A stretch of 64,000 bases of DNA from Streptomyces piniterrae (GCF_005048155.1 NZ_SUMB01000001.1:248001-312000), one strand, 5' to 3'. Positions 49,725-58,776 are shown, counted from the stretch's first letter. The notes: generated by a model from the letters alone, not told the origin. Translations and numbers: made by a program.

Positions 49725-50479
49725 CAGACGGCGGTCAGCGGCAGTACGGTCCGCTCGGCACCACGTTGGTGATCATTCCGACGTACAACGAGGCGGAGAA
49801 CATCAAGCCGATCGTCTCGCGGGTGCGGTCCGCCGTCCCCGAGGCGCATGTGCTGATCGCGGACGACAACAGTCCGGATGGCACCGGCAAGCTGGCCGAT
49901 GAGCTCGTCGCCCAGGACGAGCAGGTCCACGTCCTGCACCGCAAGGGCAAGGAAGGGCTCGGCGCCGCCTACCTCGCCGGCTTCCAGTGGGGCATGGACA
50001 ACGGCTACGGCGTGCTGGTGGAGATGGACGCCGACGGTTCGCACCGCCCCGAGGAACTGCCACGGCTGCTGACCGCCCTCAAGGGCGCCGACCTCGTGCT
50101 CGGCTCGCGCTGGGTGCCGGGCGGCCGCGTGGTGAACTGGCCCAAGTACCGCGAGCTGCTCTCCCGCGGCGGCAGCACCTACTCCCGCCTCCTGCTGGAC
50201 GTCCCGATCCGCGATGTCACGGGCGGTTACCGCGCCTTCCGAGCGGAGACCCTCCGGGGCCTGGGGCTGGCAGAGGTGGCCTCGGCGGGCTACTGCTTCC
50301 AGGTCGACCTCGCCCGCCGCGCCGTACTGGCCGGCTTCCACGTCGTGGAGGTCCCGATCACCTTCGTCGACCGGGAATTCGGCGACAGCAAGATGAGCCG
50401 CGACATCGTGGTGGAGGCGCTGTGGCGGGTCACGGCCTGGGGCGTCGGCTCCCGGGTGGCCAAGCTCCGCGGCCGCTGA
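49721..50479 (+). CDS. ppm1: Polyprenol-phosphate mannosyltransferase
   Basis: GT2-family glycosyltransferase of 252 residues that makes polyprenol-phosphate-mannose from GDP-mannose, the mannose donor for extracytoplasmic protein O-mannosylation. Motifs: LVIIPTYNEAENI, ADDNSPDGTG, VLVEMDADGSHRPEEL (DxD region) and GGYRAFR. The acceptor end has the EFGDSKMS signature of DPM-type enzymes. There are no membrane segments, as in the soluble catalytic D2 domain of mycobacterial Ppm1. The GTG overlaps the lnt stop by four bases. In S. coelicolor the homologous gene also lies close to rbpA, as here. Confidence 0.94.
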   Translation: MTDGGQRQYGPLGTTLVIIPTYNEAENIKPIVSRVRSAVPEAHVLIADDNSPDGTGKLADELVAQDEQVHVLHRKGKEGLGAAYLAGFQWGMDNGYGVLVEMDADGSHRPEELPRLLTALKGADLVLGSRWVPGGRVVNWPKYRELLSRGGSTYSRLLLDVPIRDVTGGYRAFRAETLRGLGLAEVASAGYCFQVDLARRAVLAGFHVVEVPITFVDREFGDSKMSRDIVVEALWRVTAWGVGSRVAKLRGR

Positions 50480-50562
50480 TCGCCGGCTCCGCCACCGGCC
50501 CGGGAGGAGCCGTACGGCGACCCTTCGGGGGCGCTGTCGGTGCGGCCAGGCACACTTGAGGC

Positions 50563-51150
50563 ATGACGTTCGGAGCAGCCACGCCACCATCGAGTCCCCG
50601 CCCGCCCAGGCGCTCGCGCGCCCGTCGGTTCGTGCCGTTGGGCGTGGCCGCCTGGATGGTGCTGGAGATCTGGCTGCTGTTCGTCGTCGCCCGTGCCACG
50701 AACGGTCTGACGGTCTTTCTGCTGCTGCTCGGCGGTGCGGTCGCCGGCGGGTATGTGATCAAGCGGGCCGGCCGGCGCGCGTGGCGGAATCTCACCGAGA
50801 GCCTGCAGGCCGGCGGTGGTCCCACGGCGGCCGCGCCGTCCGCGTCGGCGGGCGGCGGCAATACGGCCGCGATGATCGGCGGGCTGCTGCTGATGCTGCC
50901 CGGACTGATCTCCGATGCGCTGGGCCTGCTCTGCCTCTTCCCGCCCTTCGCGCGGCTGATGGGCCGCCGTGCCGAGAAGCTGCTGAACCGCCGGGCGGGC
51001 TACGCACCGGGGTCGTTCGGTGACGCCTTCCAGCAGGCACGTATGCACAGGCCGGACGGCAAGATCGTCCAGGGCGAGGTCATCCGGGACGAGGAGGAAC
51101 CCTCGCGCGCACCCCGCCAGGACCGTCAGGACCCGCCGCTGACCCGCTGA
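50563..51150 (+). CDS. fxsA: FxsA-family membrane protein
   Basis: FxsA-like protein of 195 residues. Three hydrophobic stretches are visible (VAAWMVLEIWLLFVVARATN, GLTVFLLLLGGAVAGGYVI, and MIGGLLLMLPGLISDALGLL), with the conserved LPGLISDALGLLCLFPP motif. The C-terminal tail is polar. In E. coli FxsA reduces phage T7 exclusion by the F plasmid; its role here is unknown. A very strong hairpin follows the gene. Confidence 0.9.
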   Translation: MTFGAATPPSSPRPPRRSRARRFVPLGVAAWMVLEIWLLFVVARATNGLTVFLLLLGGAVAGGYVIKRAGRRAWRNLTESLQAGGGPTAAAPSASAGGGNTAAMIGGLLLMLPGLISDALGLLCLFPPFARLMGRRAEKLLNRRAGYAPGSFGDAFQQARMHRPDGKIVQGEVIRDEEEPSRAPRQDRQDPPLTR

Positions 51151-51171
51151 CCCGGCCGACCCGCCGAAGGC

Positions 51172-51218
51172 GCACAAGGGCCGGGCCACTGCGGAATGCA
51201 GTGGCCCGGCCCTTGTGC
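51172..51218. terminator. 21-bp perfect hairpin between fxsA and rbpA
   Basis: Arms 51172-51192 and 51198-51218 are perfect complements around a GGAAT loop. It lies between the convergent fxsA and rbpA genes and should terminate both. Confidence 0.92.
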
Positions 51219-51241
51219 TTGCTGCTCAGCGCGTCCGGTTG

Positions 51242-51619
51242 TCAGGCGGACTTGCGGTTGCTGTCGCGCGGATGCACGGCAATGTTCATGGTGCCGGAGC
51301 GCAGGACGGCCAGCCGCTCGGCCAGCACCTCCTCGAGCTCCTCGCGGGTGCGCCGCTCCATGAGCATGTCCCAGTGCGTACGCGCGGGCTTCCCCTTCTT
51401 CTCCTCAGGGCCATCGCCATCCACCAGAAGAGAGGGTGCACCGCATACCTTGCACTCCCACTCCGGCGGAATCTCGGCCTCAACCGAGAACGGCATCTCA
51501 AATCGATGTCCGTTCTGGCATGCGTACTCCACCGCCTGGCGCGGGGCCAGGTCGATGCCGCGGTCGGTCTCGTAGCTGGTCACCACGAGTCGCGTGCCGC
51601 GGAGAGCTCGCTCACTCAT
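51242..51619 (-). CDS. rbpA: RNA polymerase-binding protein RbpA
   Basis: RbpA, 125 residues, binds RNA polymerase and the principal sigma factor HrdB and stabilises open complexes. The core zinc-binding fold shows in VEYACQNGHRFEMPFSVEAE and WECKVCGAP. The basic linker and sigma-interaction segment follow (ARTHWDMLMERRTREELEEV). ATG 51619 has GGGAGG upstream. The gene has a textbook SigR promoter (51681-51706), so it should be induced by disulfide stress. Confidence 0.97.
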   Translation of the reverse strand: MSERALRGTRLVVTSYETDRGIDLAPRQAVEYACQNGHRFEMPFSVEAEIPPEWECKVCGAPSLLVDGDGPEEKKGKPARTHWDMLMERRTREELEEVLAERLAVLRSGTMNIAVHPRDSNRKSA

Positions 51620-51680
51620 GAATCGTGCCTCCCGGGCTTGTCGCCCACAGGACAGGTGTCGCTGTCGTCGTCATCCGGTC

Positions 51681-51706
51681 AACGTCCGGTCGGCGGTGAA
51701 GATTCC
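51681..51706 (-). promoter_or_regulatory. SigR-type promoter of rbpA
   Basis: The minus strand reads GGAAT (51706-51702), exactly 18 bases, then GTT (51683-51681), which is the GGAAT-N18-GTT consensus of the Streptomyces oxidative-stress sigma factor SigR. It lies 62 bp upstream of the rbpA ATG. rbpA is an established member of the SigR regulon in S. coelicolor. Confidence 0.9.
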
Positions 51707-51791
51707 CGAAATTGGGACATGCTCCCAGGCGCTGCGCGCCGATGCCTTCCTCGTGCCGCCCCTTGTTGTACCCACCAATGCCCGGTTTGTC

Positions 51792-51809
51792 ACATCTGGC
51801 AGCAGATGT
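51792..51809. other. Small inverted repeat upstream of rbpA
   Basis: ACATCTG-GCAG-CAGATGT, a 7-bp palindrome in the 276-bp region between rbpA and the MFS gene. A TATACT hexamer lies at 51869-51874 on the plus strand without a -35 partner. Both are noted only; no regulator is evident. Confidence 0.35.
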
Positions 51810-51895
51810 CACCCAGCGCCTTCAATTGCTAAGCGCGCAGTAACGGTCCGCCTGGTGAGCCAAAGGCGTATACTACCGGGCCGCCTGCCCCAAGC

Positions 51896-53275
51896 CTAAA
51901 TCCGGTCGGGTACCGGATTCCCGGCAGCCGCGATCGCCCGCCGCACCGGAACCCTCGCCAGCAGTACGAAACCGGCCAGAAAGAACGCCACCAGGGAAAC
52001 GATCGCGTCCCGGTAGCTCCCGGTCAGCTGATAGGCCACCCCGAAGACCAGCGGACCCAGCCAGCTCACGCCCCGGTCGCTCATCTCGTACGCGGAAAAG
52101 TACTCCGCCTCCTTGCCGCGCGGTACCAAGTGCGAGAACAGTGAACGGGAGAGCGCCTGGCTGCCGCCCAGGACCAGGCCGATCCCGGCGGCCAGGGCGA
52201 AGAACCACACCGGCGCCTTCGCGGGCAGCACATAGCCCACCCCGATCGTCAGCGCCCAGGCCACCAGCGAGCCGAGGATCGTGCGCTGGGCGCCGTACCG
52301 CCGGGCCAGCCGCCCCATCAGCAGCGCCCCCGCCGCGGCCAGCACCTGCACCAGCAGTATCGCCACGATCAGCGTCGACTGATCCAGCTTCAGCTCCTCG
52401 GAGCCGTAGACGGAGGCCTGGGTGATCACCGTCTGTACGCCGTCGTTGTAGACGAGATACGCCAGCAGGAAGGCGAGGGTCAGCGGATGGTGGCGCATAT
52501 CGCGCAGCGTCTCCCGCAGTTGGCGCCAGCCCCGGCCGAGCGAGGCGCCGGCCGCCGCGTCCCGGGCGCCGCCGGCGGCCACCGCCCGCCGGTCGCGCAG
52601 CCGGCGAAGCGGGATCAGGGTGAAGCCGCCCCACCACAGGCCGGCCGTCGCCAGGCAGATCCGCACGGCAGTGCCCTCGTCGACGCCGAAGGAGTCGTGC
52701 CCGGCGTAGAGCGCCAGATCCGCGAGCAGGACCAGCGCCCCGGACGCATAGCCGAACGCCCAGCCCCGGGAGGACACCGCGTCCCGTTCGTCGGGCTCGG
52801 CTATCTGCGGCAGGAACGAGTTGTAGAGCATCATCGACACGACGAAGGAGACATTCGCGATGATCAGCAGCGCTCCGCCCAGCAGATAGCGCTCGCCGCC
52901 CAGGAAGAACATCCCGCTCGTCGCGGCGGCGCCGGCGTACGCGCACCAGCCCAGCAGTGGTTTCTTGCGGCCGGTACGGTCCGCCAGCGCCCCCGCGACC
53001 GGCATCACCAGCACCGAGAGCAGCAGCGAGGCGGACACCGCGTAGGCGAAGAACGACCCCGCGCGCACCGGAACGCCCAAGGGATGGACGAAGCCCTCGG
53101 CATCGGCCGCAGCCTTCGCCACCGACGTCAGGTACGGCCCGAGGAAGACCGTCAACACGCTTGTCGAATAGACGCTGTTGGCCCAGTCGTACCAGTACCA
53201 GCCGCGCTGTTCGCGGCGTCTGGCATCCGCCTCGTCCGCACCTGCGGTCATGACTTGTGCGCTCACCGAGCCCAC
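51896..53275 (-). CDS. UMF1/Atg22-like MFS transporter
   Basis: MFS protein of 459 residues with 12 predicted membrane segments. The N-terminal signature RGWYWYDWANSVYSTSVLTV marks the UMF1 (Atg22-like) group, and GALADRTGRKKP is the A-motif. The central loop between the two halves is long and basic (RRLRDRRAVAAGGARD). GTG 53275 has AGGAAG upstream. Substrate unknown; in yeast Atg22 exports amino acids from the vacuole. It is followed 64 bp upstream on the same strand by the GDPD gene. Confidence 0.9.
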   Translation of the reverse strand: MGSVSAQVMTAGADEADARRREQRGWYWYDWANSVYSTSVLTVFLGPYLTSVAKAAADAEGFVHPLGVPVRAGSFFAYAVSASLLLSVLVMPVAGALADRTGRKKPLLGWCAYAGAAATSGMFFLGGERYLLGGALLIIANVSFVVSMMLYNSFLPQIAEPDERDAVSSRGWAFGYASGALVLLADLALYAGHDSFGVDEGTAVRICLATAGLWWGGFTLIPLRRLRDRRAVAAGGARDAAAGASLGRGWRQLRETLRDMRHHPLTLAFLLAYLVYNDGVQTVITQASVYGSEELKLDQSTLIVAILLVQVLAAAGALLMGRLARRYGAQRTILGSLVAWALTIGVGYVLPAKAPVWFFALAAGIGLVLGGSQALSRSLFSHLVPRGKEAEYFSAYEMSDRGVSWLGPLVFGVAYQLTGSYRDAIVSLVAFFLAGFVLLARVPVRRAIAAAGNPVPDRI

Positions 53276-53339
53276 CCCCGTCTTCCTGTCCCCGTCACGG
53301 CGGTGGCGGCCGCCGGGCCGGGAGTGTGCGGGGACACCG

Positions 53340-54140
53340 TCAGACCCAGGAGCCGCGTTCGGTCAGCACCGCGCGCAGGGTCCCGATGTGATCGGTCATG
53401 ATGCCATCCACCCCGAGATCCAGCAGAGTTGTCATCCGCGCGGCGTCGTTCACCGTCCAGACGTGGACCTGCATGCCGAGCGCATGCGCGGCGCGCACGA
53501 AGAGCGGGTCGACCACGGGGATGCCGGACTGCCGCTCGGGGACCTGCACACACACGGCGCTGCGCCGCACCGCCGCGCCCAGCAGCCGGTCCAGCGGCAG
53601 CGCGCCCCGGCCGTACGAGCGCAGCCGCAGGCCCGCCACACCGCGGGTGCCGAGCGAGGTCGCCATCCGGGAGCCCGCCAGCCGCTGCGCCCGCGCCACC
53701 CGGGCCTCCGAGAACGAACCGACGCACACCCGGTCCCAGGCGTCGGTCCGGCGCAGCAGTTCCAGCAGCGGCTCCAGGGCGGCCTCCGCCTTTATGTCGA
53801 CGTTCCAGCGGGCCTCCGGGAACTCCTCCAGGAGTTCCTCGAACAGCGGCAGCGGCTCCCGGCCGCCGACGCGGGCCTGGCGCACCGCACGCCAGGGGAG
53901 CTTGCTGATCGCGCCGCGGGCGTCGGTCACCCGGTCCAGCGTCGCGTCGTGAAAAGCGACGAGCTTTCCGTCGGAGGTGGCATGGACGTCGGTTTCCAGA
54001 TAGCGGTAGCCGCTGTCCACCGCGCACCGGAAGGCGGCGGCGGTGTTCTCCAGGCCGTCCGCCGCCCCGCCCCTATGAGCAAAAGGGAGCGGAGCGGGGT
54101 GATCGAGATAGGGGTGGCGCAGTCGTATCGCTGAGGTCAC
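53340..54140 (-). CDS. Glycerophosphodiester phosphodiesterase
   Basis: GDPD of 266 residues that hydrolyses glycerophosphodiesters to glycerol-3-phosphate and an alcohol. The hallmark residues are present: FAHRGGAADGLENT (His, Arg, Glu), YLETDVHATSDGKLVAFHDA (Glu, Asp, His) and NVDIKAE. VHVWTVNDAARMTTLLDLGV and DGIMTDHIG close the barrel. There is no signal peptide, so it acts in the cytoplasm. The GTG start overlaps the yczE-like stop by GTGA, so the two are co-translated. Confidence 0.93.
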   Translation of the reverse strand: MTSAIRLRHPYLDHPAPLPFAHRGGAADGLENTAAAFRCAVDSGYRYLETDVHATSDGKLVAFHDATLDRVTDARGAISKLPWRAVRQARVGGREPLPLFEELLEEFPEARWNVDIKAEAALEPLLELLRRTDAWDRVCVGSFSEARVARAQRLAGSRMATSLGTRGVAGLRLRSYGRGALPLDRLLGAAVRRSAVCVQVPERQSGIPVVDPLFVRAAHALGMQVHVWTVNDAARMTTLLDLGVDGIMTDHIGTLRAVLTERGSWV

Positions 54141-54865
54141 TCGGGCAGTATGGCGTGCTCGGGTTTCGGCCCTCCGCGCGCCACCACGGGCGACGGCTGC
54201 TCGGCCAGGCCCCTGATCGCGAAGCAGCGGATGAAGAACTGTGCCAGTGGTCCGATGGCCAGCGCGTAGACGACCGTGCCCACGCCCACCGAACCGCCGA
54301 GCAGGAAGCCGGCTGTGAGGACCGTCACCTCGATGCAGGTCCGCACCAGCCGCAGCGGCTTGCCTGTTCGCCGGTGCAGCCCGGTCATCAGCCCGTCGCG
54401 TGGTCCGGGGCCGAAGCGGGCGGAGATGTAGAGGCCGGTCGCGGCACCGTTGAGGACCACGGCGAAGGCCAGCAGCGGGATACGGACGCCGAGCGCGTCG
54501 GACTCGGGCACCAGCGCCAGCGTCCCGTCCATCACCAGACCGAGGATCACCACGTTCGACACCGTGCCCAGCCCCGGACGCTGCCGCAGCGGAATCCAGA
54601 GCAGCAGGATCAGCGCGCCGGAGACGATGGTCACGGTGCCGATCGAGAAACCCGTATGACGGGAAATGCCCTGATTGAGGACGCTCCATGGCTCCAGACC
54701 GAGGTCGGCGCACAGCATCAGCCCCATGCTCACGCCGTACAGCACCAGCCCCAGATAGAGCTGGACCAGCCGGCGCGGCAGCAACGCCCGCCGGGCGGCG
54801 GGCCCACCGGCTTTCCCGGCTTCCCCGTTTCCTCCCGCTTCCTCGGCTCCCTCGGTGATCGACAC
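54137..54865 (-). CDS. YczE-type integral membrane protein
   Basis: Membrane protein of 242 residues of the YczE/YyaS family. After a short Gly/Glu-rich N-terminus there are about five hydrophobic segments, starting with LVQLYLGLVLYGVSMGLMLC. ADLGLEPWSVLNQGI and GPGPRDGLMTGL are family signatures. GTG 54865 follows GGAGGGGG. It is divergent from a MocR-type regulator, the standard partner of YczE-like genes (YczR-YczE). Transport function is suspected but unproved. Confidence 0.88.
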   Translation of the reverse strand: MSITEGAEEAGGNGEAGKAGGPAARRALLPRRLVQLYLGLVLYGVSMGLMLCADLGLEPWSVLNQGISRHTGFSIGTVTIVSGALILLLWIPLRQRPGLGTVSNVVILGLVMDGTLALVPESDALGVRIPLLAFAVVLNGAATGLYISARFGPGPRDGLMTGLHRRTGKPLRLVRTCIEVTVLTAGFLLGGSVGVGTVVYALAIGPLAQFFIRCFAIRGLAEQPSPVVARGGPKPEHAILPE

Positions 54866-54964
54866 GGTTTCCCCCTCCTGGAAAGATTGGACTGGCACAT
54901 GAGAGGATGTGGCATGTCCGGTCTTCGAAAGAAGAGCCAATCCGGGGAAGGTGGACTGATCTTC

Positions 54965-56470
54965 ATGGCTCAGTGGACTTCGGCGGTAGGTGCGCCCCAA
55001 CTCGCCCGGCTGCTCCGGTCCCAGGACCCGCGAGCCGCCGAACTCGCCGTCGGCGGCCGCAAGTTGCCCGCCTACCGCAGCCTCGCCGACGGCGTACGCC
55101 TCCTCGTTCTGGAAGGCCGGGTACCGGTCGCCGCCCGGCTACCCGCCGAGCGCGAGCTGGCGGCCGCGTTCGGCGTCAGCCGGACCACCGTCGCCGCCGC
55201 CTACGAAGCGCTGCGCGCCGAAGGCTTCCTGGAGTCCCGGCGCGGCTCCGGTAGTTGGACCGCCGTCCCGGCCGGCAACCCGCTGCCCACCCGCGGGCTG
55301 GAGCCCCTCCCCCCGGAGGCCGCCGGCTCCATGATCGACCTCGGCTGCGCGGCCCTCCCGGCCCCCGAACCGTGGCTGACCCGCGCGGTCCAGGGCGCCA
55401 TGGCCGACCTCCCGCTCTACGCCCACACCCACGGCGACTACCCCGCAGGGCTGCCCGTCCTGCGCCAGGCCCTCGCCGACCGCTACACCGCCCGCGGCAT
55501 CCCCACCATGCCCGAACAGATCATGGTGACGACCGGGGCGATGGGTGCCGTCGCCGCCATCTGTCGCCTCTTCACCAGCCCCGGTGAGCGGGTGGCCGTC
55601 GACTCCCCGTCCTACGCCAACATCCTCCAGCTGATGCGGGACGCCGGCGCCCGGCTCGTCCCGGTCGCCCTCGGCGAGCGGCTGGCCGGCTGGGACATCC
55701 CCGTCTGGCGCCAGGTGATGCGCGATGCGGCCCCCCGTATGGCGTACGTCGTCGCCGACTTCCACAACCCCACCGGCACCCTCGCCACCGAGGAGCAGCG
55801 CCGCCGCCTCGTCGATGCCGCGCGCTCGGCCGGCACCCTGCTCGTCGTCGACGAGACGATGACCGAGCTCCAGCTCGACGAGGACGCCGAACCGCCGCGC
55901 CAGGTCTGCGCGTTCGACCCCGCGGGCAGCGCCGTGATCACCGTCGGCTCGGCCAGCAAGGCGTTCTGGGCCGGTATGCGGATCGGCTGGGTGCGGGCCG
56001 CGCCGGACGTCATCCGCAGCCTGGTCGCCGCCCGCGCCTACTCCGACCTCGGCTCACCCGTCCTCGAACAGCTCGCCATCGCCTCGCTCCTGGAGACCGG
56101 AGGCTGGGAGGCGGCCGTCGGGATACGGCGCGAGCAGGCCCGCGAGAACCGCGACGCCATCGTGGCCGCGCTGCGCAAGCACGTCCCCGACTGGGAGTTC
56201 AGCGTCCCGCGCGGCGGCCTCACCCTCTGGGCGCGGACCGGCGGACTCTCCGGTTCCCGTATCGCCGAGGCGGGGGAGCGGCTCGGGGTGCGGGTGCCGT
56301 CCGGCCCGAGGTTCGGCGTCGACGGTGCCTTCGAGGGCTTTGTACGGCTGCCCTTCACGGTCAACGGAGCGGTCGCCGACGAGGCCGCCGTCCGGCTGGC
56401 GGGCGCCGCCCGGCTGGTCGCGACCGGTGCGCCGGTGGAGTCGGGGGCGCGGCAGGCGTTCGTGGCCTGA
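54965..56470 (+). CDS. MocR-family regulator (YczR-like)
   Basis: Fusion regulator of 501 residues. A GntR-type winged helix (LPAERELAAAFGVSRTTVAA) precedes a fold-type I aminotransferase-like domain. The PLP-binding Lys is Lys332 in VGSASKAFWAGMR, and the Asn-Pro-x-Gly loop (FHNPTGTLA) is intact. It probably senses PLP or a PLP adduct. ATG 54965 gives the usual MAQWTSAVG start; an in-frame ATG at 54914, 17 codons upstream, has AGAGG before it and cannot be excluded. It is divergent from the YczE-type gene across about 50-100 bp and most likely controls it. Confidence 0.9.
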   Translation: MAQWTSAVGAPQLARLLRSQDPRAAELAVGGRKLPAYRSLADGVRLLVLEGRVPVAARLPAERELAAAFGVSRTTVAAAYEALRAEGFLESRRGSGSWTAVPAGNPLPTRGLEPLPPEAAGSMIDLGCAALPAPEPWLTRAVQGAMADLPLYAHTHGDYPAGLPVLRQALADRYTARGIPTMPEQIMVTTGAMGAVAAICRLFTSPGERVAVDSPSYANILQLMRDAGARLVPVALGERLAGWDIPVWRQVMRDAAPRMAYVVADFHNPTGTLATEEQRRRLVDAARSAGTLLVVDETMTELQLDEDAEPPRQVCAFDPAGSAVITVGSASKAFWAGMRIGWVRAAPDVIRSLVAARAYSDLGSPVLEQLAIASLLETGGWEAAVGIRREQARENRDAIVAALRKHVPDWEFSVPRGGLTLWARTGGLSGSRIAEAGERLGVRVPSGPRFGVDGAFEGFVRLPFTVNGAVADEAAVRLAGAARLVATGAPVESGARQAFVA

Positions 56471-56612
56471 CGGAACTGGCTGCCTGAGGGAACCGGCTCG
56501 ACGGAACCGTCCTCACGGCCCATGGGGCGCACGGAGCGTGTGGAACGTATCGAGCGGACGGCCGGCTTCGCGGCGACCCACGGGCGGGTCGGTGCAGCTC
56601 AGCCCTCAGCCC

Positions 56613-58349
56613 TCAGCCCTCGGCGCGAGCGGTCGTCTCCGCCGGCCCGTTGACCGCGAAGGGCTGGCCCGCCCGTACGGTGCTCATGCGGGTGGTCGCG
56701 GCCATCGGCTCCGCGTCGGTCGGTGCCTCCGCGGCGGGCCCGTCGTCGGCGTCCGGCTCGTCAACCACGAGCGCCTCGACGGTCGGCGCGGGCTGCACGA
56801 CGGCCAGCGGCGAGGCGACGGTCAGCGGCTTGGTGAACGCCGCCTCGCCGGCCGGAACGGTGGGCTCCGGCAGCAGCTCCAGGACGGCCCGCCGATGCAC
56901 CTCGCTCGCGCCGTCGTCGAAGGGGTCGGGCGTGGCCGGCACCTGGAGCCGCAGGACCGGTCCTGCCCCCAGCCGCGCATAGCCGCGCCCCGGAGGCACC
57001 TCCGACGTGGGGGTGGTGTGCGGCGGTGCCCCGAGCACCGCCCGCACCACCTCAGCGGTCGCGGGACCGAGCACAATCCGCGCTTTGGTGTGCGCTCGTA
57101 CCGCGTCGCTGAGCATTCCGGCGGTCTCGAACTGATCGGCCACGACCACCGTGACATTGGCCGCCGGTCCGTGCCGCAGCGGCACCTGGAGCAGTCGCTG
57201 CGGATCTTCCCGGCCCTCCGCGGCCGCGACATGGGCCAGCGCGGTGGGACGGTCCGCGATGATCCACAGCGGCCGGCGGGTGTCCTCCGGGGCGTTCAGG
57301 CCGATCTGCCGCGCCCGGTTCGTATCGATCAATCGCCGCTCGGTCTCGTGCGCGGCCCACTCCAGCGTGGCCAGCGCTCCCGACAGCCCGCTCTCCACCC
57401 CCATCACCCCGCTGCGGCCGGCCAGACACGCGAACTCGCCGGTGCCGCCACCGTCGATGACCAGCACATCGCCGTCCTGCAACGCCTGCAGCGCGATCGA
57501 GCGCAGCAGAGTGGTGCCCCCCGTCCCCGGCTGCCCCAGGGCGAGCAGATGCGGCTCGGTGGAGCGGTCTCCGGTACGCCACATCACGGGCGGCGCGTTG
57601 CGCCTCTCGTCGTCGCCGTGCACGACCGGGACGGTTCGCGCGACGGAGTCCGGGTCGGTGAACCCGAGCACCGTCTCGCCCGGCGAGGTGATGAAGGGCT
57701 GCGCCGCGATATCGGTGGGCAGCGCGGCCAGGACGCTCAGGACCAGTTCATTGGCCTCCTCGTCCCAGGCGAAGTGGTACTCCCGGCCGCGGCCGCACTT
57801 GACGTGCAGCAACTGCTCGATACGGGCCCGGGACTGGGGCTCCCCGTCGGTGAAATAGGCCGGGTACTTCAGGCGCAGGCGCTCCAGCCGCGCGCTGTCG
57901 TCGAAGGCGTACTCGGTGAAGACCTGCTCCCAGTCGCCGTCATGGGCGTAGAGCGGGCTGGGGTCGGCGCCGGCGGAGAAGTACGGCACCAGCGCCTCGT
58001 ACAGGGTCTGCAACCGCCCGGTCTCCGCCTCGTCGGGAACCTCGGCCTCCGCCGCCTCGGCGCGGTCCCGCCCCGCCCAGGCCGCCACTCCCATCACCGA
58101 GATGAGCGCGAGCAGCGGCCCGTACGGGACCAGCGCCACGACCAGGACGCACGCGGCGACGGAGAAGAACAGCGGACCACGACGCTCCTTGGGCGTCTCG
58201 GACCAGCGCTCCCGGCCGGCGGCGACCAACCGGCGCAGTCCACGGCCGATGGTGATCAGCGGATGGAGCACGTCGGTGGCGCCGTCGGCGGCGGTGCGCG
58301 CGAGGCGTGTGCTGTCGGTCAGGATGCGGGGCAGGGAGTGCCGGGCCAC
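56613..58349 (-). CDS. FtsK/HerA-like membrane ATPase with degenerate P-loop
   Basis: Protein of 578 residues with two hydrophobic segments near 60-95 (FFSVAACVLVVALVPYGPLL), then a soluble region. The ATPase-like domain starts HLLALGQPGTGGTTLLRSIA. At 272-279 this has the Walker A layout, but Gly278 replaces the Lys. A Walker-B-like DVLVIDGG and a later WIIADRPTALAHV follow, as in FtsK/SpoIIIE-like proteins. The C-terminal ~80 residues are Pro/Ala-rich. GTG 58349 has GGAG upstream. A 64-residue membrane protein gene lies just upstream on the same strand. I suspect a non-hydrolysing or modified ATPase with a small membrane partner; role unknown. Confidence 0.75.
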   Translation of the reverse strand: MARHSLPRILTDSTRLARTAADGATDVLHPLITIGRGLRRLVAAGRERWSETPKERRGPLFFSVAACVLVVALVPYGPLLALISVMGVAAWAGRDRAEAAEAEVPDEAETGRLQTLYEALVPYFSAGADPSPLYAHDGDWEQVFTEYAFDDSARLERLRLKYPAYFTDGEPQSRARIEQLLHVKCGRGREYHFAWDEEANELVLSVLAALPTDIAAQPFITSPGETVLGFTDPDSVARTVPVVHGDDERRNAPPVMWRTGDRSTEPHLLALGQPGTGGTTLLRSIALQALQDGDVLVIDGGGTGEFACLAGRSGVMGVESGLSGALATLEWAAHETERRLIDTNRARQIGLNAPEDTRRPLWIIADRPTALAHVAAAEGREDPQRLLQVPLRHGPAANVTVVVADQFETAGMLSDAVRAHTKARIVLGPATAEVVRAVLGAPPHTTPTSEVPPGRGYARLGAGPVLRLQVPATPDPFDDGASEVHRRAVLELLPEPTVPAGEAAFTKPLTVASPLAVVQPAPTVEALVVDEPDADDGPAAEAPTDAEPMAATTRMSTVRAGQPFAVNGPAETTARAEG

Positions 58350-58421
58350 ATCTGTCTCCTGTTGCTCGTGCGAGGTTCGTCAACGGCTCGGCGCGGGAGA
58401 CGAGCCGGTGGGTGAAAGGGC

Positions 58422-58616
58422 CTAGATCTTCAGCCCTCCAAGAAGGTTGGCCAGGCTCGCGCCGCCGGCTTTGATACTGGGCGCGATGGCGGAGCCGGCG
58501 AGATAGAAACCGAAGAGCGCGCAGACCAGGGCGTGGGACACCTTGAGGCCGTCTTTTCGGAAGAACAGGAAGACGACAACGCCGAGCAGAATGACGCCGG
58601 AAACGGACAGAATCAT
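58422..58616 (-). CDS. Small two-helix membrane protein
   Basis: Protein of 64 residues, nearly all membrane: SVSGVILLGVVVFLFF, then a KDGLK turn and VSHALVCALFGFYLAGSAIA, ending in a small Gly/Ala tail. AGGAGAG lies 5 nt before the ATG at 58616. It sits 72 bp upstream of the FtsK-like gene on the same strand and is probably in one operon with it. Small partners of this shape often accompany FtsK/TraB-like ATPases, but function here is unknown. Confidence 0.85.
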   Translation of the reverse strand: MILSVSGVILLGVVVFLFFRKDGLKVSHALVCALFGFYLAGSAIAPSIKAGGASLANLLGGLKI

Positions 58617-58776
58617 GGGTTCTCTCCTGGGTGGTGGGGACGGTCACCATGAGCTCTTCCAGCCTCGCCGCAACTATCAAGCCGTCAAAAGATGCAAATG
58701 GGCGATTTATCGTTGAAACCCCTCAAACGGACGTAGCCCGTGAGGGAGCCTCATCGCGGCTTGGCACAATCGTCGG

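Noticed and set aside
51869..51874. TATACT hexamer as a plus-strand promoter.
   Set aside because: No -35 partner at usable distance, and it would read into the convergent MFS gene.
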